This document shows positions 52,391-63,053 of a DNA stretch of 64,000 bases, in pieces. Positions within the stretch are counted from its first letter, which is position 1. Every line of letters begins with the position of its first letter. Origin of the DNA: Anarhynchus alexandrinus (lineage: Eukaryota > Chordata > Aves > Charadriiformes > Charadriidae). A program made the position numbers and the translations under genes. The notes beneath the pieces were generated by a model that ran no database searches, was not told the origin of the DNA, and saw only the letters and a program-made list of their open reading frames with translations. The stretch covers positions 2,436,163-2,500,162 of the forward strand of contig VUYV01000003.1 of the NCBI GenBank assembly GCA_008711295.1, given 5' to 3'.

Positions 52391-52485
52391 TGAATGGTTG
52401 AGATTGGACGGGACCTCTGGATGTCTTCTGGTCCAACGCACCATGCTCAAGCAGGGCTCTCTAGAGCTAGTTGCCCTGGACCAAT
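52391..52485 (-). mobile_element. CR1 3' tip in minus orientation, joined to the LTR
   Basis: 'gaatggttgagattggacgg', 'gacctctggatg', 'tctggtccaacgcaccatgctcaa' shortened, and 'tagagctagttgccctggac' follow the reverse complement of a CR1 3' UTR. The terminal octamer itself is not preserved. It abuts the LTR fragment without spacer, so it either inserted into that LTR or was joined by a deletion. Confidence 0.75.
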
Positions 52486-55400
52486 AATACCGTACCAAGA
52501 ACATACTATACATTTGGTGGCATGTACAGTAAATATGTACCTTATATAGTGTCTGGAATTAGAAGTTATTATATTTTTACTATAAAAATAAGGTGATATT
52601 CACTATTTATTCAAGACCACTGTGAAAAGTCTTCACACTTGATAACAAATAGCAATATCTAGCATTAACAGCTCATAGTTTTCAACTGGTGTTATATCAC
52701 TTATTTATAGAATTTCTTTGTGCAACTGATGCTAAACAAAGGCTACATTAAAATTATTTTGAAGTGAGAAGGCAGCACCTCCAAAACCAGTCTGAAGCAT
52801 TTAATAGCACAGTTATTTCTTTTTTGCTATCACTTTATTCCCTGTTTCATACTGAATTAATATTTTTAAATAAAGCTAATTCAACTCATATATTATCATC
52901 TTGGGTAATTCAACAGAATAAACCACAAGTTACACATTCTGCATTAAAAGTACATTACTGAAAAATAAAAAGCTAAAAGTTAACCTTTAGGTTTTTATCA
53001 AAGCGTATGGATGAAGGCATATGTGCTTAATGCAGCATCTTATCCAGAATAATGACAGAAGAATCACTGAATCATGAAGCCACAACCTGCATGGAGTTAA
53101 TCACAACCATTAATCACTGCACCACATTTTTTTTTGTTTTGTTCTTTCCAAGATGGAAGTGCTGACAAAAATAGACTTCATTTTTTGTTTACTGTATAAA
53201 TTAAGTTCAAAACAGCATCACACCTTGTTGGTGAGCTGGAAAGAAAACTTAAGTAGTTGGCTGTGTTTAAAGACTGAATGTCTCATGAACCTGGACGTTT
53301 CACAAGATAAAAGAGCTTCTCAACTCAAGGTTGCTGGTTGGCAGTCAGATTAAACCAGCTAGAACCCAAATTTATCATTATTCAGTGCTTCTAAAGTAAG
53401 ACTGGTGATGAATATCCAGGTCATAACAAAAAGATGCCCTAGTTGACAAACACATACTTCAACTTCCTAGATATTCTTATGATAAGCAGCAGAGGACAAG
53501 GAAGAATAAAAACGGAAGACACCACATTCACCTTGACAGGGATGAACTATCTGTACAGAGACACTAAATTGTCATCACTCTTCCTATCCCTTTTAGTGAA
53601 TGACAAAAAGAATAAGCTGCATGTTATCTTCTCATGGAACAAAAACAAACAAACAAACACAAACTTGCAATTTCTCATCCCTGTCAATCACCTTCATTTC
53701 TGCAATTTAAACAAAACCAAGAACACAAATTTACTTTAAAAATTGTGTTTTTCTAAGCAGTAAGAAGACTTCTCTTCATATTAATAAAAAGAAAGAATTA
53801 ATTAATTTAATATAGCAAAATCAATGCAACTTTAAAAAGGAATTTTCTTTTCATTTTAACCTTTAAAAGATTTTGTTTTATGCAGTGTGCAGTGGAATAT
53901 ACAAAAGAGGAGGGAAGAAGAGGGGTTTTTTTTATTTTAAATGCATGAAGATAACCATTAATTACATTGCATCAACAGTGACAATCGCAAGCTTCAGATA
54001 TGCCATGAATATCTTTGATGCGGGGGGATTATTGTGTGTGTTTGATTTTATTTGGGTTTTGGGTTTTTATGTTGGCTTTTTTTTTTCAATCAATGCACAA
54101 ATCAAACAAATAGACAGACACATTTCATAAGATAGGAAAATACTTTTGAATAATGTGTTTGCCTAGAAGCACGTCCTCACTCCACCAGTGTGCCTGTCTT
54201 CCAGACAAACTGATGAACTTCGGGTCAGACCTAGGAATCACTAACACTGTTTCTAAGGGAAGAATGAGCTATTGAAATCCCAGTTAGTCCAATTTTCTTC
54301 CTCTCAAAAGATGATGAGCATTTCACTTTCCAAAATTTCTTTTGCCTTGACAGTGACTTCTACCTTTATGCTCCTGAAGTTGTAGCATACTTTTTTATTA
54401 GATTAACCTGGTAGGACTATTGTTTTCTTAATAAGCAATGCCCTTAAAAGAACAGTAGAAGGCGGATTCAAAATAATCTTCAAGGATGAAGTTAAGTGTT
54501 AGTTTTTGTTGACAACTAGCTAGAAAGAAAAAACTCCAGTATTTAGATGTGCAAAGGAGGTCCCAAAGTTTTCACCTTTTAGAAAATTAGAGCACTCTGA
54601 ATTCTGACAGCAGATATTCATCACTACTTCTGAATAAAAATTGGTTTACTAGCCCTTTAGCTCTGGACACCACTTCTTTTTTCTCCTAGGGAATAGGTGC
54701 TGTTCATGAACTGGCTGAAGACACTGCAAGACAAAGATGACCACAATCCTCTTCTCTTTATTAGACCTTTTTAAAGGAGAATTATAAACAGGGAAAGGAA
54801 GAAACAGTTCTTGGATTTACAGTTTCTATGGAATTTAAGCCATCATGGAAATCAGCAAAAATGTACGACACTGAGTATCGAGTCATGCATTAGTTACGAC
54901 ATCTTAAACATATTTAGGATTTTGCAATGTTTATGTCACAAGGTCTAAAGAGAGATGACACTCTTGTAAATTTATAACATCTATGGCTAAATTGTCTGTA
55001 ACTACTTAGAATAAAAGCAAATTACCTTTTCCTCTAATTCCTTCATTATTCTTTTAGTTCCTACAACTTATTTTTTTCTTCTAAGCTTTTAAAAAAAGAT
55101 TTAACATCTCTTCCTCACCACTGACTTATAGTGCTCCAGTTTGGTACTATTTCAGTCTCAGGCAGGGGATGGAGGAAGGGAAATTTCATAATGAGGGAAA
55201 GAAAAACAAAAAATTCAGAGTTCCTGCTACATTACTGAAATCTTAGACTAAGTACTGTATAAACCATATACAGAAAAAAGAAGAGATAAAACAAAAAATT
55301 AAAGGCAGGTTTAAAGAAGGCAGTTTGACATGCCAACTGGCAATCAATATGCCCCACCCTCCTTTTCCCAACACTTTCAAGATGACAGTAGCTAGAGACC

Positions 55401-56475
55401 AGATGAGGACAATGTAAGAGCATGCTGCTGCAATAGAAAAATTCAACAGTTGCCTAAATTTATACATAAACTTTAAATAAGTTGATGCATGTTTATGATT
55501 AGACTTGTCACCATACTCATCATTAGGAAGGAATATTCTACGCAAACCTGACTGACAGTGTGTTTTGAACATTTTTAATTTTCTTCTGTACCGTAAGGTT
55601 CCTGCGGTCATCTGAGATTTTTGTCTATAACAGGGACACATTATGTTTGAGCTCTGCTACAAAGTATTAGAGCTGCCCTTCACAGTATCTTCATTTTCAT
55701 TATTACTTTGCTGAATAGCATTCAGAAGTATCCAGTGGACATTCATTAAGCCTGCTAGGCTGAGCATTGTTGCTTGTGGTACCACAGGACAGGATGAGAT
55801 GACCAGGCCCATATGAGAGGAAAGATGTGATCACAAGTTCCAGAGGGCTAGTTCATAACAAGTAAATTCCTCGAAGAATCTCCCATGTTTTCTATTCTCC
55901 ACACCCACCTTTGTCAGATCTATGTTAAGTTCTAAGTGACATAGCTTGAGAGTTAGTGAAACAGTATCTTGCAATTGATCATGTTTATACACTAGTTAAG
56001 GCTTAAGTGTAAACAGGTAAGAAATTACTACACAACTCCTTGTCACTAGAGCACTATTAATTTTAGACTCTCTAATAATGTTCAGGTTCACAATAGCCGC
56101 TTTTAACCCTCCAGTCACCACCCGTCAGGTTCAGTGGCTGACTCTGAAAAATGACACCTAACCACCTCAATACAGATTTTACGGCAGAGGAATTAGTGTC
56201 AGCAAAATTGCTAGTAAAACACAAGTAGGAAATTTTATTCAGTTGCAGGAAGTTACTTTTCTAATTTTACTGGCCACCTTCTGCTTTCCTTAAGATGTAG
56301 AACGGGGGGAAGTAACTGCACAGGGTCTGTAAGTGAAGGCTGAAAAAGTAGGTTACAAGATACAAGTCTACAGCACTTTTCACGCCCCTTCCCTTTTATT
56401 CTTATCTCCTAACCATGCAAACTTCTTTCCACACTATTACCCTGACACCACAAGAGTCATCTTTTGCTAACATGT
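52486..56475. other. Unique AT-rich non-coding sequence
   Basis: No gene or transposon recognised. It contains a short (CAAA)n stretch at about 53639-53662 and G/T-rich low complexity at about 54040-54087. Confidence 0.55.
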
Positions 56476-56629
56476 TGTCGTGTTACCCAGTGGTCAACTA
56501 GGACCACACAGTTGCTTGTTCAACCCCCATCCTCCCCACCCCACCCCCGCCTCAGAAGGGTAGGGAGAAGAGGGAGAAAAGGAGGAGAAAGAAAAAAAAA
56601 AACAGACTCATGGGTTGAGATAAAGACAG

Positions 56630-56635
56630 TTTAAT
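56630..56635 (-). terminator. LTR polyadenylation signal ATTAAA
   Basis: ATTAAA on the minus strand, about 190 bp downstream of the LTR TATA-like box and followed by T/C-rich sequence. This matches the R/U5 position of a retroviral LTR. Confidence 0.55.
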
Positions 56636-56817
56636 AGGCAGAGCAAAAGCCACGCACGCAAGCAAAGCAAAACAAGAAATCCATTCACTGCTTCCCATCA
56701 GCAGGCAGGTGTTCAGACATCTCCAGGAAAGCAAGGCTCCATCACACATAAAAGTTACTTGGGAAGACAAACACCGTAACTCCAAACTTTCCCCCCGTCC
56801 CTTCTTCTTCCCTCAGC

Positions 56818-56825
56818 TTTATGTA
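56818..56825 (-). promoter_or_regulatory. LTR TATA-like box
   Basis: TACATAAA on the minus strand at the place where the LTR family, as I recall it, carries TATATAAA. One substitution probably weakens it. Confidence 0.5.
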
Positions 56826-57093
56826 CTGAGTGTGGTGTCATATGGTATGGAATATTTCTTTGGTCAGTTAGGATCAAAAGTCCTGGCTGTGTCTCCTCCC
56901 AGCTTCTTGTGCCACCCCAACCCCCCCCAGCCTATGCACTGGCAGGGTGGTGTGAGGAGCACAAAAGGTCTTGACTGCTTAGCAACAACCGAAAACATCA
57001 GTGCGCTGTCGCTATTCCCATCCCACACCCAAAACACAGCACTATAGCAGCTGCTAGTAAGAAAGTTAACTCTGTCCCAACTGAAACCATGAG

Positions 57094-60000
57094 ATGTGGA
57101 TGAAGCATTTATCAAGTTCTTCCTAGACAAAAATTCTATCTTTAACGAGAAAGGCCAAGACTTACAAAACATATGAAGGTGGGGAAGCAACTATTGCTCC
57201 CCGTCCTCTGCAGCAAATAGGACTCTATTTGTGTTTTAGTTCTCTTTTTATCTTCCAACTTCCCTTTGTCACCAGGGGCCAACTCCCCTCTAATAATTTT
57301 CTGTGTTTACAGAATTTCAAAATCTCAAGACTTGTCTCTGTGAAAAGTAAACTGTCTTGGCAATATCTAATTCTGGACTTGTAAAACATGTAATTGCTCC
57401 TTTACATTGCAGATACCATTTTCTGTGCAAAAGTGCTAAAAATTCTTTGAAATGGAAGAAAATAAACAAACCCCACGGAACGAGTCAAGGGATCATAAAT
57501 GCAGGGACTGCTTCACTCATCCACCATTTGTGAGTCACTTTTTTGAGAGCTAACATAACTAGAAAAGTAATCTTTTCCCTTCTAACAGTTGCTATAGTGT
57601 ACTTGCTAGATTTCTAAAATGATGTTCAATGCACAGTGTAGACGCTTACATTTATTCTCCTCACCCAGGAAAACAGACATGATAAAAAAAAGCACCAATG
57701 TTTGACAAATACCCAGAGCTACTCATCAATCTGGGAAACCCACCCAAGCTTCCTGATTTTGGAAGGTATAACTCACTTGTTGATAATATATCTTCTTCCT
57801 TTCTTCAGGCAGAAAAGCATTAAGACAAATAGCAGAACAGTATAAAAATAGCCATGAAAACTTCTGTCTCATCCAATAATGCTCTAAAAATATCCCGAAT
57901 AACATAGAGCTGAGACAAAACCATTATGATGTAAAAAAGATTTAAAAGAACAAAGGATCTGATCTATGAAAACATGAGAGTAACTATTTTTTACTTCAAA
58001 AATTAGTAAGTTAAGAGGACGACAAAGGACACTATCATGATTACCTGGACTGATCCTCTTGCATAACAAAACCCCCAAACAAACAAAATAAAACAAAACA
58101 AAAAAGGCAAAGGACTTAATCAACTCTGTTCTTCATTAAAAAAAAAAAAAAAGTTATTTAGTTAAACTCTACTATAAACCTTGAAAGACATTAAGTCTTT
58201 ATGTAAAATTGTCACATGATGAATAATCCATCACCTCCCTTAAGAATTAGTTTAATGATAATTAAAAATAATTAGTGTTATAGTTTCAGTATCAAGATAT
58301 GTTTCCGTATTTGTATTCCACATACAACTTGGACAAGATTTGTGCTTAAGGCATAACATAGCTGTATATGTCAGTAATGCTGGTACCGGTGACATAGCAG
58401 TGCAATTTTGCCTAAGAATCAATGTTAGTTTGTCAAATTTACAATACTCTTTGATAAAGGAAAATTTCACAGTGTAAACTGGCATATATTAAAAGCTTAC
58501 TATACCAATTTTAATTAAAAATCTCCAGCTGCCCAAGATCCCCTAGTCCACACAGGGATCTAGGATTACAGATTAGATCATGGATTACATCATACTCTGA
58601 TATAGATTAGATTAGAATTTAAATACATGGTCTACACCAACTTTGATTTTATAATATATCAGAATAACTCCATTAGTTGTAGGAGATTGTAGGCTGTTAT
58701 CTAATGCTTTTGCAATAGAAGAGAATATCCACAAACACAACTGCAAAGTTTTCTTTCAAGAGTATATAAAATCCAGAGAACCAGATTTGTTGAGGGAATT
58801 TTTCTAAATAACCACTGTTCTTCTTTATACCTGCACATCTTCCCTGCTGATTTGCAAAGAAAACATTTGTTCATCTTCCCCAAAGACTTTTCCTATGAAT
58901 GCAATTCAGGATACTCTCTTGTTGACTGCCACATGTATCCCTGACAGGATAATAATGCCTGGGGTGCAGTGTTATCAAAATACACCACAATTTACCTAGG
59001 AAAGGAAAGAGAGAATTGTATTACAGGTCAAAAATATGGGCAAGACTTCGAATGAGAAGAAAATTAAAACCCCAGGCAGCCCTATAAACTATGAAGTAAT
59101 ATGGGTAAGTAACGGCGCCTACACTGACCATGTCCCACTGGTAATTTTGAAAGAACAGATGGCATAGGGGTCTGGGTATTTCATCAGCATTTGGTCGTAA
59201 TTCACAATGTAGTTTTGAAAATTATAATTTGAGTGCTTGGCTATTGTATTAAAATCCAGCAGGGAATGGAAATGCTCTTAAGAATAAGGTTCTTTATCAG
59301 TTGGCTCCCAGAAATCTCCTAGACTCTGCACAATTTGAATTCAGTGAATGGCTGTATATAATAGCACCTGCTAGTGAAAAAATACCAGACCCATGTGGGT
59401 ATTTCAGCAGCCTGCAAAGAACACCACAATGCAGTAAAATCCCTGCTCTCACTTGTCAGATAAATACCTGAGTCACAATTTAGTTTTAAATTGTGGACCC
59501 TTTGCTACAAGAAGTTGAACTGAATAAAAGTCTTCAGACAGCAGATGTTTCGTTTGACCCAAAGTAAGAGATGACAAAAGCTCTGAAATTTCAAATTGTT
59601 TTTTTGTGCTTAGAACAAAGCAAGGAATTTATCTTCTTTGTTTTTATCTATATCATGCTCCTTTCTACTAATCTGAAAGAATAGTCCTAGCAAATTATCC
59701 ATCTTAATGAGTATTTGAAGAAAAAAATCTCTCACAAACCTACAAACTGCAATCCTCAACAGCAGCAGAGTGAAGAGATTGTGCTTTTTGCTATCTCCAA
59801 GGTCCCAAGAAATATACTGTATCTTTTTCACCTTCCAATCTCCGGAGCAGTTTCAAAATCCACCAAAAGACCTCCAGAAATCATGTGCCTCTTCTCTTAC
59901 AGTCCCATCAAAAAAATCCACATAGATTCATTTTTCATAGAAGATCAATTTCTAAAGCCTTTCTAAAATTCTAGAGAACTTCAGTGACTCGGAAGAACAA

Positions 60001-60839
60001 AAAATACTGTTTAACTGTTTCTAAGTCTTACATGCATTTACGGGGGACTCAATCAAGACAGGGAGCAAGGAGAATGGTAATGCATTTTGGGTATGCTTGA
60101 CGTGACTTCTTCAACAGTCTATAAATCTTCAGGTAGAAGGAAACTGCTATTTTACAGGACAGCAAAATTTTATTTTCCCACTGATATATTCATCATAATC
60201 CTAAATTCCACTGATAACCATCCCCATATATATTTTTTTAAATATTTCCCCTCCCCACAGCCCCCCCAGTTTAAAACTTGTTAAAGAAGAGGGCAGAATT
60301 TAGTACTATGAGTGAAAGCTTAGGTCTAACATAGGCTTTCTTTTTCCAGTTGAGAAAGTGCTACAGTTAAGCCAAAGTGACCCAGTAATATTAAGCAAAC
60401 ATATTTTAATAAACTCTTGAAGTTAACTAGCCAACTAAATTTGAGATTTAGGCATTACACCGAGGGAAGGAGGACAGAAAGAAGGTTGTTTTCACTCCCA
60501 TGACACATTTTTGCAAATAGTATTTTCACAACTGCCATACAAATTGGATCAGTTATGAGTCCATTAATTCAGAATCATCTTTCCCCATGAACTTGGAAAT
60601 TGCAGGAGATGCCTATCTCCAATTCAGGTATAACCTATTTTGAGATCAGTATGACAGATTGTGCTTGAGAGATGGGGAAAAATTAATCTCTGAAAGGGAA
60701 CCTATGCCATGGAGTCATTGTCATTTCATGAACTGCTCATAAGTTTTCTACTTTTTGCAAGAAAAGGACAGCTTGAATAACGAAACATTTTTGGAAAACC
60801 AAAGACTTCTGCAACAAGGAGGTCATGGATAGCTAAGGG
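57094..60839. other. Unique AT-rich non-coding sequence
   Basis: No gene or transposon recognised. It holds an A/C-rich tract (58066-58106), a poly-A near 58138-58152 and a cluster of GATTA words at about 58563-58617. Confidence 0.55.
58066..58106. repeat. A/C-rich low-complexity tract
   Basis: ACAAAA, CCCCC and CAAA/AAAACA units over about 40 bases. Confidence 0.9.
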
Positions 60840-61100
60840 AGTGCCATGGGAATTGCCTGCACCAGGTCTGGCAGCAATGAGTAATGGCAGCTTGTTCAAG
60901 GTCTACTCTGGCCACTGTCAACAGGATGGCAAGATTAAACAAGGCAAAGGCCAGAGACTCCCTCCATCTGCCAGCAGCCTAGCAGAATTAATTCCCCATG
61001 AAGCACATGAGCCCCTGAAATATGCATCAGCTGCACATCTCTCTGAGGCTCTCTTGATGTTGTTTAATTTGGATTTGCATGCTGGACAGAAGTAAAACAC
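60840..61100. promoter_or_regulatory. Candidate conserved non-coding element with octamer site
   Basis: Repeat-free, compositionally balanced stretch containing a perfect POU octamer ATTTGCAT (61073-61080), the homeodomain palindrome GAATTAATTC (60985-60994), TATGCAT (about 61021) and a CAGCTG E-box (about 61028). The density of such words in 260 bp resembles vertebrate enhancers. The frame of 84 residues here has no protein signature. Regulatory function is inferred. Confidence 0.3.
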
Positions 61101-61866
61101 CCGAAGTTTGTAACACCTTTACCCTTGCTTCAATTAGACTGGTTTACCAGCAGCGTAGGCCAGTGTGATTCAAGAGGATTTAAGATTAGGGTAAAAAGAG
61201 GAAAGTGAAACTAAACACAATCCTACACAATCCTAGTCTTCAGAGCCAAATACTTTTTACTTCCTTATCTTACCTTCACTCAGGAGTGCCCATGAGACAA
61301 CATAGCCCTAGAGCTACGGATCAACAACGTTGCCCTATTTTGCAAATAGTACAACTCTTATACTGAAAGTCGGGGGTACTCTAACACCTCAGCATCCACC
61401 TTGCCTCCCACGATGTCCACAGTCTGCCACTACCTCCTCCCCAGCCCCCGTCCCTTCACTTACACCACTTCTTGTCTAACAGAAATTCAGCCTCAACAAC
61501 TTAAACCTCACTCACCACCACCACCTTCCAGCACACAAGTTTTGGCTGTGGTGTCCCAGGCGAGTTTCCCTGAGATTCAGCACCCCAGATGTGCAAAGGC
61601 CTTGCTTTTGTCCCCTCCAAGCCTGGATGCCCCCTCACTAATCACAGCCAGGACCACCAATGTTCTACAATGCTGGACTAGAGCAAACACAACAGAAAAC
61701 CACGTTCCCCACCCGTTCCCCTCACCCCCCACCCCCGGCACACAAACAAAAAGGCAGACTGCAACAGCTCAGCCTTCTAAAAAAGGGCCCCACACCCGCT
61801 AATTCAAACAGACTAAGAAGAAGGCATAGAAAGAAAAACAAATGACCCACAGGACCCACCCCAGCT
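61101..61866. other. Unique sequence, C-rich on the right
   Basis: No exon recognised. About 61380-61800 is rich in C and CCACC-type strings and keeps a 133-residue frame open (61401-61802), rich in Pro, Thr and Ser. The composition explains the open frame. No family signature is visible. Confidence 0.5.
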
Positions 61867-62272
61867 CCTGGAGAAAAGGAGGCTGAGGGGACACTTTACT
61901 TTCTCCCCTCAGAGACTGGACTTTCTACAACTGCCTGAAAGGATGTTGTAGCGAGGTGGGTGTCGGTCTCTTTTCCCAAGTAACAAATGATAGGACAAGA
62001 GGAAACAATCTCAAGTTGTGCCAGGGGAGGTTTAGATTGGATATTAGGAAAATTTTCTTCACCAAAAGGGTTATCAGGCACTGGAACAGGCTGCTTGGGG
62101 AAGCGGTTGAGTCACCATCCCTGGAGGCATTTAAAAGACATGTAGATGTGGAGTTTAGCGACATGGTTTAGTGGTGGGCGTGGTAGTGTTTAGTGTCTAG
62201 GGTTTAGGGTTGGACGTGATGATGTTAAGTCCTTCCCAACCTAAACAATTCCATGATTCCACCATTCTGTTG
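61867..62272 (+). mobile_element. CR1 3' end (C-terminal ORF2 plus 3' UTR)
   Basis: Plus-strand CR1 of the same 3'-end type as 17926-18359. It starts at 'cctggagaaaaggaggctga' and keeps an open frame at 61956-62171: [21 protein letters not shown], then [20 protein letters not shown], ending VEFSDMV and a stop. The 3' UTR follows with 'gttggacgtgatgatgttaa' and a degraded octamer tail ('ccatgattccaccattctg'). Near its 5' end about 20 bases are inserted relative to the other copy; see the inverted repeat entry. Immediately downstream the sequence becomes CpG-rich. Confidence 0.95.
61883..61912. repeat. 9-bp inverted repeat at an insertion inside CR1
   Basis: CTGAGGGGA (61883-61891) and its exact complement TCCCCTCAG (61904-61912) flank 12 bases. 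The right arm lies in sequence absent from the sister copy at 17926, suggesting a templated snap-back insertion. Confidence 0.7.
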
Positions 62273-62700
62273 TGCGGTTCCCGGCAGCACAGCTCCTCAC
62301 CTCTTTGTTCTCTCCCTGACCGCCTCCGGCGACCGCTCCCACAGCCCCACTGCTGACACGGGTCTGCCCCCCAACTCCCCAGCCCCCGCTCACCTGCACT
62401 CCCGCACACCAGCAGGTCTGTGGTGCCTTCCCGTGCTAATGGGCACATTCCAGAAGGTTCTGGGGCTGCCCCGCCCCGCCGCTCCCACATCAGGGCGTTA
62501 CTCCTCCCCACAGAGGGACCCTTGGTGGGGTCTGAAATGAAGCTGTTCATTACCAGAGGGTTTGTGGGGGTACTCCCGGAGAGTCCAGCCCCTCGCATGT
62601 CTGCAAGGTATGTTCAGTTGTGCTCTGTGGAAACATGTGAAGTGTTACGTCTGTGTTTTGCTGTTTGCACATCGCTTTCGCCGCATGTAAGGGAAGTCGT
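62273..62700. promoter_or_regulatory. CpG-rich block with GC box, candidate promoter
   Basis: By eye this holds more than twenty CpG dinucleotides in about 430 bp, whereas CpG is rare elsewhere in the window. G+C is high between about 62270 and 62600. CCCCGCCCC at 62469-62477 is a GC box (SP/KLF type). A good splice-donor word, AAG|GTATGT, occurs with GT at 62608-62609 on the plus strand, and CAG|GTAAGG follows at 63140-63141. Together these resemble a CpG-island promoter with a non-coding first exon on the plus strand. No start codon with a recognisable protein was found. The open frames here (up to 133 residues) come from composition. The promoter role is inference. Confidence 0.35.
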
Positions 62701-62856
62701 TTTGGCTGACTTGAAGCCACCCTGGCATCAGCTTCTGTTGCCCTTAAACCAATCGTGTTATTGATGACTATATCTATCAGAGTCATGCAGCTTAAAAATA
62801 GATACTTGTTGTTGTTACACTGTATTGAAGTGCAATGTATCCGTTTTGAGTACACC

Positions 62857-63053
62857 CTCTCACTTCCCTGTGGAGAGTCCATCCCATATTCTGCCTAAAA
62901 GGTTGNATCTCGCTTCCCTGTGAGGAGTAAAAGTTGGAGAGGCTAGCAGATTTTCTGATTGTTTCGCGAATATTTGTCAACAGCAGAACATATTTCCTCA
63001 GCTAGAAGAAAGCAGTAAAGACTAGTCCATCCCATATTCTGCCTAAAAGGTTG
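62857..63053. repeat. Interleaved short direct repeats around an ambiguous base
   Basis: A 30-bp unit beginning 'agtccatcccatattctgcc' occurs identically at 62876-62905 and 63024-63053. A second unit, 'tctcRcttccctgtg', occurs at about 62857 and again at about 62909. The single N at 62906 sits exactly at the end of the first 30-bp copy. Either a small local duplication or an assembly error at a consensus join would give this picture. Confidence 0.85.

Larger units (their letters stand above)
56476..57093 (-). mobile_element. Solo LTR of an avian endogenous retrovirus
   Basis: A complete-looking LTR of about 620 bp in minus orientation with no retroviral genes on either side, as left by recombination between two LTRs. 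Read on the minus strand it starts near 'ggtttcagttgggacagagt', where the family consensus as I recall it begins TGTCCTGGTTTCAGCTGGG. It continues 'tgctaagcagtcaagacctt' and 'gggaggagacacagccagga', then 'ccataccatatgacacca'. A TATA-like TACATAAA follows (plus 56818-56825), then an ATTAAA polyadenylation signal (plus 56630-56635), a pyrimidine-rich stretch, and an end reading 'cacgaca' at 56476. The outer dinucleotide at the 5' end has decayed. ATGT on both sides (56472-56475, 57094-57097) may be the target duplication. Confidence 0.8.

Noticed and set aside
53055..53125. 'gaatcactgaatcatgaagcc' as a possible CR1 minus-strand tail
   Set aside because: The resemblance is limited to about 20 bases and no CR1 3' UTR follows.
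61401..61802. 133-residue Pro/Thr/Ser-rich open frame
   Set aside because: The C-rich composition removes stop codons. No motif, signal peptide or splice support.
62189..62212. TTAGGG-like telomeric repeat
   Set aside because: Only about two units, and they lie within the CR1 3' UTR, where GTTTAG/GGTTTAGG words are part of the element.
62197..62598. 133-residue minus-strand frame in the CpG-rich block
   Set aside because: A GC-rich shadow frame starting in CR1 sequence. No conserved protein signature.
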